The position numbers and the translations under genes were made by a program. A model generated the notes under the pieces. The model had not been told where the DNA came from. It was given only the letters and a program-made list of their open reading frames with translations, and did not search any database. From Bin55 sp965203735 (lineage in GTDB: Bacteria > Pseudomonadota > Gammaproteobacteria > Pseudomonadales > Azotimanducaceae), in NCBI GenBank assembly GCA_965203735.1, contig OZ241909.1, forward strand, positions 2,170,001-2,234,000: a stretch of DNA of 64,000 nucleotides, in the 5' to 3' direction. Below are positions 44,879-55,375 of this stretch, piece after piece; within the stretch, counting starts at the first letter, position 1; each line of letters begins with the position of its first letter.

Positions 44879-47800
44879 CCAATTCGTCGAATAGTCCTCG
44901 CTTTCGTGCTTTTTCTAGGCATTCTTGCCGTATTGACCTTCGTACTACTCTTGGCAAACAAGAATCGTGACCAAATTGCCCAGTCGGAGGATGAACAGGA
45001 CACCAAGGCAAGTCTCATCCAAGAAATCAGCAACTACGGCTATTCAAAAAACAAAACGGCAAAAGCACAAGGCCCCAAAAGCTCAGGTAACTCAAAGCAG
45101 CAACAATTAGAGGCCCCCAAACATTTCGTACATTCGCCGCTTCCTGACGCTTATTCAGTAGTTTCCGTTGTTCCTGAGCTCAAAACGGAGAAATACGACT
45201 CTGACCAATCGCGTCAGTCAATAAGCACTTCAATCGAACCAGAACACCGGAGTTGGCTGACCTCGCCCACCGCAATTGACGACCTGATCAGCCAAGCTGG
45301 CGACAGTGATCAAACCTACGGTTGGATGCAAATTACACGACCAATTGATCTCGAGCTGATTCGTGAAACACTGAACCAGTTCAATACAACAATATTGGGA
45401 TCTGCAGGAGACCTCGTACGCCTTCGGGTTCCAAATGACAAAGAAAGTCTGTACTCGATTCGGGATTTGTCCTGGGTCAGCGGCATTGGTGCATTGCCAC
45501 CTAACAAAAAGATCTCACAATCCTTCCAGGAAGAGGTCAATGGTTCGATTCCGAGCGAGCAGCTTCCTGTCTTTGTTTCTGTTATGGACTCTAAGTCGGA
45601 GGATGAATTTCGACGAGCACTAGTGGACTTAGGAGTCAGTGTGGGACACTTCGATCCGTCTATCAGAGTGTTCGCAGCGGTTGTTGTTCCTAGTCAAGTC
45701 CACGATGTACTCTCGATGGACTTTGTTCATTTCATAGAGCCTATAGGCATCGTCGCTGCAATGCATGACACAGCAGTTCCAGCACAGGGTGTTGACAAAC
45801 TACGAACAATCGGTGACTTGTCAGGCACTTTCTCTGGATTTACCGGAGCCACGACACCGATAGCCGTAATGGACACCGGCCTTAATACTAACCACGTGGA
45901 CATCTCTACTTTTCGAGAGAGCATTTGCGCAAAAAACTTTGTCGAAGGTGAAGACTCTGACTTGTTCTTTGATGCGAATGGACACGGCACGCATGTCACG
46001 GGAACCGTCGTTGGCAACGGCTTCTTCGTACCGAAATATGCGGGAATGGCTCCTGGTGTTCAGCACATCAGATTTGCAAAGGTCCTCAATAAGAACAGTC
46101 GAGGAACAACTTTCGACGTACTCGAAGGGATGGATTTTCTTGGAGAAGAGTCGTCTTGCTTCTTCGACGGTCAGGAAACAGAGTCGCTTCGGCCTCTAAT
46201 CGTGAATATGAGCTTGTCATCTAGCCGACTGGATTACGATAGCCGCTCCACGCAAGCCCGCAAACTCGATTCCATCGTCTGGACTCACCGCCAACTCTAT
46301 GTGGTGGCCAACTCCAATTCGAGCATTCATGGCTACTCTAACTACGGCGCTTCCAAGAATTCGCTTCCGGTGGGACTCTCGTACGACATGGGTCACATCC
46401 ATGGTATGAGCAGTCTAGGACCAACTGCCGACAATCGACTGACTCCGCTAGTAAGCGGTACCGGAGCAAGAATCTGGTCTGCGTCCGGTTTGGGGCAATT
46501 TTGACAACTACTCTAACTTGAGTGGCACGAGTATGGCCTCCCCGAGCGTCGCAGGACTCGCCGCAGTATTGATGGATGCGTCGCCCGATCACCGGGAACA
46601 ACCCGCTCTGGTCCGCGCTCGACTCATGGCTAGCGCAATAAGACCCGACGGTTGGCTGGAAAGCGAGCGCCAATTTCCCATGAACAATACCAATGGTCCG
46701 GGAAACATTCAGTCCTATTACGGTATGGGTATGGTTTCTGCGACAGCGACCGTATTGAACAATGAATCGGAAAAGGGTTGGAGCAGTGCCGGTGCAGCTG
46801 TCGAAATCGAAAACGACGAATACGCGTATCACGACATCGAGATTCCCGATGGTACCAATAGGCTCGATGTCGTTATGACTTGGGACGAACCTGCAACCGA
46901 TGCGATTGCCAACAACGTTCTCAATGATCTCGATTTGTGGGTAGATAAGGATGCGGATTGCGGATCCGGCCCTTGCGGAGAGTACTCGTCTCACTCGAGG
47001 ATCGATAACGTGGAATGGGTCATCGTGCAGGATCCCGAACCAGGTACTTACAGACTGAAAATCGATGCGAATAGCGTCTATAGCGATGCGCCCCGAGCCG
47101 CAATTGCATGGACAATCATTAGAGGCGATACAACGCCGCAGCTATCGATTGAAGCTAGTGAGGAAGTCTATGAAACGACAAGTGGCGAGAACCACTCTCA
47201 CATGGTGGATCTCACTATATCGTCAGACTCTTATATAGCAAAAGGCGTGAGTTTGCACATAGACTGCCGCACCTTGAACGGAGCAGCCTGTCCGCTCGGT
47301 CGCCTTGATTTCACCAATAGGTTCATTGAGAAAGAACACACTGCAATAGTTCAACGAACCGACGGACTTGGAGTTGCTCAAGTTGGAGAGCACTTTGTTT
47401 TGGGCGAGATAACGGAAGGGAACCCTACGAATGTCCTTCTTGAACTTTATGCAGAGACTTCGGAACCTATGCGCGTGTACGTCAAAGTCATGGCTTGGAA
47501 CGGAAATTGGGCTCACACTTCGTTCTTATTCCGACCATCCGGTTCGATTGACGAAATCCCCTTGGCAAGCTCACCTTCCAATGACAATTTTGACAATCCC
47601 ATCGTCCTGGAAGAAGCCAACGGAAGTCGAGAAATCGACCTGCTAGTCAGTTCCATGGAAGACGGAGAGCCACTACACGAGGATGCGCTGTGGTCTGAAG
47701 CTCGCGCTGTGGGATCGGTTTGGTTTCAACGAACTGCTTCGGAGTCCGGGCTTGCTTCTTTTGTGGTTACTCCCACAAGTCGAGAATTTCCCGAAAGGAC

Positions 47801-50800
47801 TCCGAAAGTTCAGGTCTATCAAACCACAGACACGTGCTGCGGAATGACTGGAGCTAGGCTTCTTGCATCGTCGGAGTGGTCTGCACAATTATTTGTGAAG
47901 GAAGGAAATGACTATCACATCCGGGTAAGCGTTGCGGGTGAAGCCCTTCCACTGTCTTTCAATTGGTACCAAGGTGAACGCCCGCTAAACGACAGCTTTG
48001 CCAACGCTATCGAGTTAAGCGGAGAGTCTGGCGAAATATCCGGCAACAACCTGGGCGCAACACTCGAAATGGGCGAACTCTACGGCCATCTCTCTTCGAC
48101 AGTTTGGTACCAATGGACCGCTCCTCATGATGGACAATGGAAATTCCAGATTAAGGACTCCGAGGTTGTCCATTTGCTGGTTTTTGTTGGAGACGATGTT
48201 GCAGACCTAAGGCTAGTATCGAATTTTGAAGGAACTGGAGAAGAGATTACGGTCAATGCCAAAAGAGATGAGACTTACCGAATAATGGTTGCCTCTCCCA
48301 ATGCCTATTTCGGTGGTTGGGTATACGACGCTCTCACGTGGAACAGAGTCGAAGCATCAGGCAATCGGAACGACATGTTTACCGATGCCACCGACGTAGG
48401 CGACGGTGAGACTGGGTGGATCAATATCTCTCATGACAATTGGCCCGGTATCGAACCTGAAGAACCCGATTCGACTGGTGTTCAGTCACGATGGTGGAAG
48501 TGGGAAGCTCCGAGAGATGGGCAATTCACATTCTTCTGGACAGGCGATGAACAACAGACGGCCACAGCGTTCACGGGATCGTCTATAGCCGAACTTCAAT
48601 CAGCAGTTCTCGAAGAGAACATCACTGCAGCAAGTGAATTTCTTGTCGATGCACAGCAAGGAGAGACATATTGGATTTCTGTAGGGCGAGAGAAATTTGC
48701 GCCCTATGCGTTCTATAAAGCATCGACCCGCGGTGACTTTCTATGGGGTTCCACGCCTTCCAACAACACGATTCAATCAGCGATGAAACTTGTGGGAGAG
48801 ACTGGCGAGACTAGTGGGTCTACTGTTTATGCAACCACAGAACAAGACAGTTGGTCTCACTTCGGAAGTTCGTCGATGTGGTATTCACACGAGGTTGAGG
48901 AATCGGGCTGGGTCAGGTTTTGGGTCGAGTCAAACTATTCAGACAATTTTCGAATTGTGGCATTTACACGCCACGGCGAGAGAGCAGATCTCAATTATGT
49001 GATGGCTTCACGACGTAACACAGGTCAGCGGGACCATGTGATGGAAGTCTATGTCTACGTCGAGCAAGGCATGCAGGTAGTCTTGAGGGTCGCCATTGAC
49101 TCTCGAAACTCACGAGAAGACTTTACTCTGAGATGGGAATCGAGTGATGCACCGAGTTGGCTCACATACGTGGGACGCCTCTCCTACGGACGTAGAGACG
49201 ACGGAGGAAATATTTCTCGAATTCGAGGCCCGGCAGAAATCTCTTTCAACGCAGATGGCACAGCCGTGTACATATCAACTCAAGATGGATTGCATGCGTA
49301 TCGTAGAAACACCGATTCGGGAGGTTTGACTCTGGCTCAAGTCTACGAGGATATTCCCGTTACGGGTCACCACATTTGGGATCCCTATCGTTCAAGACTC
49401 CACGTAAACGATGACTTTCAATGGTGGACCTACGCAGCGGCATCGGACGATCCGACAATACTCGAACTCGTTGATTCCTTTGAAGAGGAAAATTGGACCC
49501 GTAGTTCTCATGATGTGGGTGTACCTTCTCTTGCTATCGGTGGTAACGGCGACTACCTGTTCCGATTAGGTTACTTTAAACAGCGGGTCTACAACTTTTC
49601 TGATGATGGCAATCTTCAATACTACGGAGCATATAGGGACTCTATTCGAAGTATCTATTCTTCCTATGACGGGTACTACTGGTACGGATTGAACTATCCA
49701 AAATCGTTGGTGTACAAGAGTGTTCGTATTCCAGGTAGTCCGTTCTACGAGCGAATGTCGGAGACGCCAGTGCCAAGTTGGGGAAGATGGCAAATTCAGA
49801 ACGATTATTCCAATAGATTCACATTCGTTGCCACCACAACAGATTTCCGTGTTTTCGACAACCACTCGGTAGGCGATCAGCTGACGAATCTCATCACTGA
49901 GTACAACTTCGCTCCTGAACTGGGATATTGCGGTCGCAGTTTCGTCCGGAGAGACCGTTATGTGGTGGATACAGTTTGTGAGTCTGGTGGCTTCGTCGTG
50001 AAATACGACCCCGACGTGAACGACGCTTTTGTCACGGATAAGATTGTTGATTCACGAAGAGATTGGATACCGGATCGATTTGGAAGATCAGTGCCAAACC
50101 GATTTACTCTTTGGTATGGAGACGGAGTTTCGGCCAGTCCTGATGGACGCCACATCTACGCATCTACCCGCGAAAATGGAGTCCTAATCTTTGAACGCTA
50201 CGGAAACGACATCATCGACCTAGAAGATGCTTTAAATCTACCGATACGAAGATTGGACTTGTTGCGGATCGGTAACGGAGTGGTTCAGATTGGCGACGAC
50301 TCGATCAATGAGGGATGTTTTGAGTCGAACAGTTGGACAATCGACGACATTACTTACACTTTGGCATCATCAAAATGGCAGGAACGAGAGGGAGGATCTG
50401 AGTGGACTGACGTTGAAGGAACGAGCGTCGCATCGCAGCTATGTATGCATACACCCGAAGAGAATCGCGAGTACCGAGTCGTTGCGAACATAGAAATTGA
50501 CGGGAATTCAATTGAATACTCCAGCAACTACTTCGCTCGCCTCACCTACGAACAATTCGACGACCTCGAAGTCTCGTCGGGAGAAATTGAACTCAATGGC
50601 CGACGCTACATATACTGCGTGTACCTATCGGACACCGACATTGAAGGCAAGAACTACACGGTCTTCAACTCGAAATGGCAATCCCGTCCCAATGAGGATT
50701 CGCCTTGGGCGGACGTGGATGGTACCGAGACTTCAGGTGAACTATGTGCACTAAACGCTGAGGAGGGTCTCGAGTATCGTCTTGTTGGCTCGATTATGGT

Positions 50801-50858
50801 GGATGGCGAGCGTGGGTATCGTCGAAGCAACGTGATGCAATTAGAAAGTTCGGAATAG
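44870..50858 (+). CDS. giant subtilisin-like (S8) protease in two frames, possible programmed +1 frameshift
   Basis: The gene reads as 544 codons from 44870 to a TGA at 46502-46504, then continues in the +1 frame to 50858; joined it would encode 1,995 aa. An N-terminal membrane/export segment (about residues 8-30) and a propeptide-like region precede the protease domain (about 310-600). The catalytic triad is split: Asp335 in AVMDTGLN, His372 in GHGTHVTG, and Ser554 in SGTSMASP, which lies only in the second frame. Downstream are a jelly-roll-like domain, four related beta-sandwich units with NDNFDNPI/NDSFANAI-type starts (about 900-1380), a possible propeller region (1430-1780) and two C-terminal Ig-like repeats with paired cysteines. 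The 1,446 codons after the switch have no stop, so the gene is under coding constraint. Confidence 0.78.
46492..46505 (+). promoter_or_regulatory. prfB-like +1 frameshift site
   Basis: The bases are GGGG (46492-46495), CAA, TTT (46499-46501), TGA (46502-46504), C. E. coli prfB has AGGGGG, UAU, CUU, UGA, C. The matches are: a G-rich anti-SD-pairing tract three bases before the slip codon, a pyrimidine-rich slip codon next to UGA, and C after the stop (poor termination context). The tRNA on UUU can re-pair perfectly with UUU one base further on. The same bases would also arise from one extra T in a run of four. Confidence 0.45.
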
Positions 50859-50907
50859 ATTCATCCACTCTCCCGCACACTTGGTTATCGTTCAAGCGTC
50901 TTGACGA

Positions 50908-53313
50908 ATGATCGCTGCGCTCGATGGTATTCGCGTACTAGATCTCACGTCCGCTAGAGGTGAACTCGCCGGCAGATTGCTGGCCGATTTGGGGGCGGAA
51001 GTACTAAAAATCAACTGCCTTCAGGGGCGACAGAGTAGAGAACTCCCGCCCTTTTCGAACGATGGAACTTCCTTATTCGAAACTGCATATCAAATAGGCA
51101 AGAAATCGCTTTCTATTAACCTCAATCACGCCGCTGGTCGGCAAGCATTCCTGAATCTGGCTTCAAGAGCAGATGTCGTCATTGAAAGTTTCAATCCTGG
51201 CTACGCGGATTCACTGGGAATCGGCTATCAGAAGCTGAGTCAACAAAACCCTTCGTTGATATATGCCGCAATTTCTCCATTCGGCCAAGAAGGTCCGAAA
51301 TCACAATGGCCTGCCACTGACCTAACAATAGAAGCAGCTGGAGGTAGACTTTCCATTCAGGGAGATTCTGATCGTCCGCCCCTACCCGTTGGCTTTCCAC
51401 AAGCCTTCTTGCATTCCGGTGCACAAGTGGCTGCTGACATTGTTGTTGCGCTCAACGAGAGATTTGTATCGGGATTAGGTCAATTTCTCGACAACTCAGC
51501 CCAGGAGACCATGTGGTGGACATTGATGAACGCACAGGGCTCACCGGTATGTGGAGGTGAAAATCCGCCTGGAGCCGGTGATGATCGAGGAACACACGGT
51601 CGTGGTCTTGGAACACAAATCGTCTCTGCCAAAGATGGTTTGGTGACGATCGCTCCGGGGGCTAGTTCTGGGAGAACAAAGTCCATGTACACCTACGCAT
51701 TCGAAGAAGCAAAACAACGAGGAGAGCTTCCTGTCGGTCTTGATGGTTTCGACTGGAACAATTGGGTAGCTCACTACCGAGCGGGAGAATTGACACGAGA
51801 CCACCTGCAAAAGGTCGGGGAGCTCTTGAGAGACTTCATCAAACGCAGGACTAAATTGGAATTGGTCGATTGGGCTCTCGAAGGCGACTTACGGCTTGGT
51901 CCTCTCAATACGACCAAGGATCTCCTGAATTTTCCGCAATTCGTCGAACGCGGGTTCTTCAAGACAATTGACTGTGTTCAGCAGCCGGCCAATTGGGTTC
52001 GAATGTCACGCACACCTCTTCGGCACGAACCTCAGAGTGATGTTGGACTAAGTGAAGTCCCATGGAAACGCAGTCCTCGACGAGAGAAAGCTCCGGCTAT
52101 TCGATCTGGCAATGCGTTTGAGGGAATCAAGGTTGCGGATTTCTCTTGGGTGGCTGCAGGACCCACTGTGGCCAAGTGTCTGGCGGACCATGGTGCAACT
52201 GTAGTAAAGGTCGAGTCGCAAACTCGACCAGATTTGTCCCGTACCCTACCTCCTTTCGTTGACAGTCAACCCGGTTTGAATCGCAGTTATTGGAGTTTCT
52301 TGTATGGCACATCGAAGCTCAGTTTGCAATGCAATCTGTCAATTGATGCAGGCCGTGACCTTGCACGCCGAGTATGCGACTGGGCGGATGTTGTCATTGA
52401 GAGTTTTTCGCCAGGTACCATGAAGCGATTTGGACTGGACTATTCGTCGCTAAGCCAAAATCGTCCAGAGCTAATAATGTTTAGCACATCGATGCTAGGT
52501 CAAACAGGACCCCTCAGTCGATATGCAGGTTTCGGGCAGCAGGCAGCAGGATTTTGCGGACTTCACTACATAACTGGTTGGCCCGATCGTGAACCATGCG
52601 GTGTAGCCTCTCCCTATACCGATGTAGTTTCTCCGAAATTTGGAATTACTAGTCTGGCGTCGGCGATTTTCGAACGACGAAAGTCCGGACTGGGACAACA
52701 TATCGATCTTGCGCAAGCCGAGTGTTCTATGCTGTTTCTTGCGCCATTGGTTCTTGATGCAGCCGCCAATGGAAAAACTGCTCGTGCGCAGGGCTTTGAT
52801 TCTTTATATGCATGCCCTCAAGGCGTATACCAATGCAGAGGAACAGAACGCTACATTGCAATTTCGGTCGAAACTACCGAACAATGGAACGCGCTCTCTA
52901 ATCTGATTTCTGGATTTGAATTCACGGACACTTCTTACGAGACGTTTGAAAGCCGATGGAACGAACGTAATCAAATCAACAAGTACATTGGCTTGTGGAC
53001 CGAAGACAAAGATCCATTCGAACTTGAAGCAAAGCTCGTGGGTCATGGCATTCCCGCCTCCGTGGTGATGCGTCCGCTCGATGTATATAACGACCCGCAA
53101 ATCGAAGCACGGGAACTAAAGCAATTGCTCAATCACACCGAGTGTGGGGAGGTCGTCCATTTTGGATTTCCAACACGGTTCTCAGCTAAGAAGCAGATGG
53201 TGCTCGCAGCACCGCCTTGCATTGGTGAGCACAATGACCACGTAATGCGGGATTTGCTAAAGATGAGTGACGATGAAATACGAGAGCTTCGCGCAGCAGG
53301 AGCAATTGACTAA
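50908..53313 (+). CDS. tandem CaiB/BaiF (family III) CoA-transferase
   Basis: The 801-aa product is two family III CoA-transferase halves in one chain (about residues 1-395 and 405-801). Both begin alike (GIRVLDLTSARGELAGRLLADLGAEVLK and GIKVADFSWVAAGPTVAKCLADHGATVVKVE) and share DVVIESF motifs. The catalytic Asp of the family aligns to Asp572 in the second half (PYTDVVSPKF); an ungapped alignment puts Ala166 at that position in the first half, so the first half may be inactive. The family swaps CoA between acids, often for entry of carnitine-, oxalate- or bile-acid-like substrates into beta-oxidation. No ribosome binding site is obvious. Confidence 0.88.
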   Translation: MIAALDGIRVLDLTSARGELAGRLLADLGAEVLKINCLQGRQSRELPPFSNDGTSLFETAYQIGKKSLSINLNHAAGRQAFLNLASRADVVIESFNPGYADSLGIGYQKLSQQNPSLIYAAISPFGQEGPKSQWPATDLTIEAAGGRLSIQGDSDRPPLPVGFPQAFLHSGAQVAADIVVALNERFVSGLGQFLDNSAQETMWWTLMNAQGSPVCGGENPPGAGDDRGTHGRGLGTQIVSAKDGLVTIAPGASSGRTKSMYTYAFEEAKQRGELPVGLDGFDWNNWVAHYRAGELTRDHLQKVGELLRDFIKRRTKLELVDWALEGDLRLGPLNTTKDLLNFPQFVERGFFKTIDCVQQPANWVRMSRTPLRHEPQSDVGLSEVPWKRSPRREKAPAIRSGNAFEGIKVADFSWVAAGPTVAKCLADHGATVVKVESQTRPDLSRTLPPFVDSQPGLNRSYWSFLYGTSKLSLQCNLSIDAGRDLARRVCDWADVVIESFSPGTMKRFGLDYSSLSQNRPELIMFSTSMLGQTGPLSRYAGFGQQAAGFCGLHYITGWPDREPCGVASPYTDVVSPKFGITSLASAIFERRKSGLGQHIDLAQAECSMLFLAPLVLDAAANGKTARAQGFDSLYACPQGVYQCRGTERYIAISVETTEQWNALSNLISGFEFTDTSYETFESRWNERNQINKYIGLWTEDKDPFELEAKLVGHGIPASVVMRPLDVYNDPQIEARELKQLLNHTECGEVVHFGFPTRFSAKKQMVLAAPPCIGEHNDHVMRDLLKMSDDEIRELRAAGAID

Positions 53314-53381
53314 TTACTAGCCGAGTGGTCATTGGAAATAACTAGGGGCGCTTCTCTCTGTACCTGTGCTCTGGCTCAGAA

Positions 53382-55079
53382 TCACCAGGATAGCTGTATA
53401 CCCATGTTAAGTTGACGTGGTGGCGTGCGATAGTCGAAAGCTTGTTGGTATTTTTCGTTCAACAAGTTGAAGCCAGAAAAACTCCATGTCAGATGACGGG
53501 TAAGCTCAAGGCTTGCAAGCAAGTCGTAGACTTGATAAGCGGGCAAGTGCCTATTTCCAAAGTCCAAAGAATCTGACGCATAGGCACGGATTGCTTCAAC
53601 GCGCCAAGGACCGCGTCTCCACGTTAGTTGGAGAGTCAGCTTGTGATTTGGACGTCTCAGTGCTCGCAGAAATGGGTCGACCTGAGTGCTCCGTTCCTCG
53701 GAATTTAGATTGAGCCACGCAACGCGTGTTGTCAATGTTGCGTGCCACGAGTGCAACCACGTCATTTCGATGCCACGATTTCGACCTCGTGTGCTGTTCT
53801 CGCTGTAGTTACATCCCCAAAGATCTTCGGGTGCACAACTTGGATGCGAACCGAACGTGATCTTGTCTTTCAGATTGGCAGAGAAGCGTGTTAACTGCAA
53901 TTGTCCCGATGAGTAAGACCACCGCACTCCTACGTCTAGATTAGTGCCACGTTCGGGACGAACATTAGGATTGGGCAACCATGACTTACCCCAACCGTAT
54001 CGATCTATCATTGAGGGGAAGCTGATTATTCGCGTGGCGTAGTCCATATAGACCGTCCAGCTTTCTACAAGGTAAGCCAAGCTCAGCTTTGTCGGATCGA
54101 TAGAGTAGCGGGTACCAGATTCTTCTCTCTCTTGAATGTACTCCTTCGAAAAGCCCATTCGCCAGTTGCCGAACGGACGTGAGTAGTCGATACGAGCGAA
54201 GGTTCGATAGAAAGACTGTTCCTGATGTTGGTCTGCGACCCTTGAATGGTTCTGATCGACGACGAGATCGATGTCGATATTCCAAGATGGAGAAATAGAA
54301 GTCTCTGTGCTCAGCTTGGTACGAATACCTCGAGTGTTATTGTTCCAAGACTCATACCACTTCACAGCTGTCAAACTGGAACTGGCTCGCCAAGTTGTAC
54401 GCCAGATCACGCCGGTCGTTCCAATCAAGGCCTGCTGTGTGTCAGCACGTCCTTGATCATAGTCCTGTTGAGTTGACGAATACCTTCCAGTGAATTGTTG
54501 TCGGTCACCGGCGAAATGGTAGTGTGCCGTATGCGTCTTCAACCCATCAAGGTCGCCGTCCCCTCGTATGTCGAAACCTTCGGTCTGTTCGATGTTGAAC
54601 GTTAAATTGTGCTGGGAATTCAACACGGTTGAGAGTTGGTGTCGATGCGTCTCGTCGGATCCGAATTGACTCAACCAGCTCGTCGATGACACTTGTTCGG
54701 ATCTCAAATTGAGGTTTCCTGCCGGATGTCCTGCTGTGGCGTTGGGAATTAGAGTAAGACTACTAATACCGGCACAGGAGAGATTGGTGAAATTGAACTC
54801 CGACACTGGATCTCCAATGTCGTAGGAATCTATCGTTACGCCAAGATGGTTAGCTTCGGATCCTCGTACACGAAGCTGTCCCAGACTGTTGTCAACGGCA
54901 AAGCTTGCGAACCTGCTGAATGTGTAGATTGGATTGACAGGCAAGAAGTGGGAGTTGATTGACATTGTGTAGGAAACCCACCGGAATTCGGTCGTAGAGA
55001 CTTCTTCCATTGCTTCTTCAGCAGAAATTGCCAATGAGCAACCAATAAAGAGACCGACAAGGAAACGAGTGTATTTCAT
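53382..55079 (-). CDS. small TonB-dependent outer-membrane receptor (BtuB-like)
   Basis: The 565-aa product has a signal peptide (about residues 1-19) and a TonB-receptor plan: a plug region (about 50-130) with LRVRGSEANHLGVTIDS, and a beta-barrel ending in FNLLNEKYQ and an aromatic terminal strand (LNMGIQLSW) for outer-membrane insertion. It is shorter than most siderophore receptors, nearer the size of BtuB (about 600 aa). A TonB box is not clear; EEVSTTEFRW near the N-terminus is a poor match. GAGGAG precedes the ATG by about five bases. An upstream hairpin-forming leader is noted separately. Confidence 0.8.
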   Translation of the reverse strand: MKYTRFLVGLFIGCSLAISAEEAMEEVSTTEFRWVSYTMSINSHFLPVNPIYTFSRFASFAVDNSLGQLRVRGSEANHLGVTIDSYDIGDPVSEFNFTNLSCAGISSLTLIPNATAGHPAGNLNLRSEQVSSTSWLSQFGSDETHRHQLSTVLNSQHNLTFNIEQTEGFDIRGDGDLDGLKTHTAHYHFAGDRQQFTGRYSSTQQDYDQGRADTQQALIGTTGVIWRTTWRASSSLTAVKWYESWNNNTRGIRTKLSTETSISPSWNIDIDLVVDQNHSRVADQHQEQSFYRTFARIDYSRPFGNWRMGFSKEYIQEREESGTRYSIDPTKLSLAYLVESWTVYMDYATRIISFPSMIDRYGWGKSWLPNPNVRPERGTNLDVGVRWSYSSGQLQLTRFSANLKDKITFGSHPSCAPEDLWGCNYSENSTRGRNRGIEMTWLHSWHATLTTRVAWLNLNSEERSTQVDPFLRALRRPNHKLTLQLTWRRGPWRVEAIRAYASDSLDFGNRHLPAYQVYDLLASLELTRHLTWSFSGFNLLNEKYQQAFDYRTPPRQLNMGIQLSW

Positions 55080-55160
55080 CGAAACTCCTCAATACTCTAT
55101 GGGATACGGAAATTCGTTCTCCGCTAAATCCGTAGAGCTAGGACATAAACTCTGGAACTT

Positions 55161-55203
55161 CCACCAAGGCTAGAGATGGTAGTTCACGACAACCGTGAGG
55201 TGG
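55161..55203 (-). promoter_or_regulatory. possible structured 5' leader of the small TonB receptor
   Basis: On the minus strand CCACC at one end pairs with GGTGG at the other, and between them TCACG pairs with CGTGA around a 5-nt loop. This could be a structured leader or operator about 80 nt before the receptor ATG. It does not show the conserved core of a cobalamin riboswitch. Confidence 0.3.
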
Positions 55204-55308
55204 CAGTTGCCTTATTGAAATTCCTTCAATCTCTCTTTAGTACGGTGAATCTCGAACGGCGAGGAACAATAGCCAGTAAAAAAGCACTCTTCGCTTAGAC
55301 CAGCACAA

Positions 55309-55340
55309 GATTTGGCTAGCCTGTTGCAGCTAGCCAAATC
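55309..55340 (-). terminator. 12-bp perfect inverted repeat downstream of the symporter gene
   Basis: GATTTGGCTAGC (55309-55320) and its exact complement (55329-55340) enclose an 8-base loop, 36 bp after the symporter stop. There is no T-run after the hairpin on either strand, so it is a strong stem but an atypical terminator; it could also be a protein-binding dyad. Confidence 0.45.
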
Positions 55341-55375
55341 ACAGGTGTGTGTTTACTGCGAAGATTTCAAGCTTT

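Noticed and set aside
46338..46994. 218-codon minus-strand frame over the frameshift region of the S8 gene
   Set aside because: It is antisense to the protease domain on both sides of the frame switch, where the plus strand carries clear protease motifs.
55080..55300. cobalamin riboswitch upstream of the small TonB receptor
   Set aside because: Some GC-rich pairing is present but the conserved B12-box and core segments are absent.
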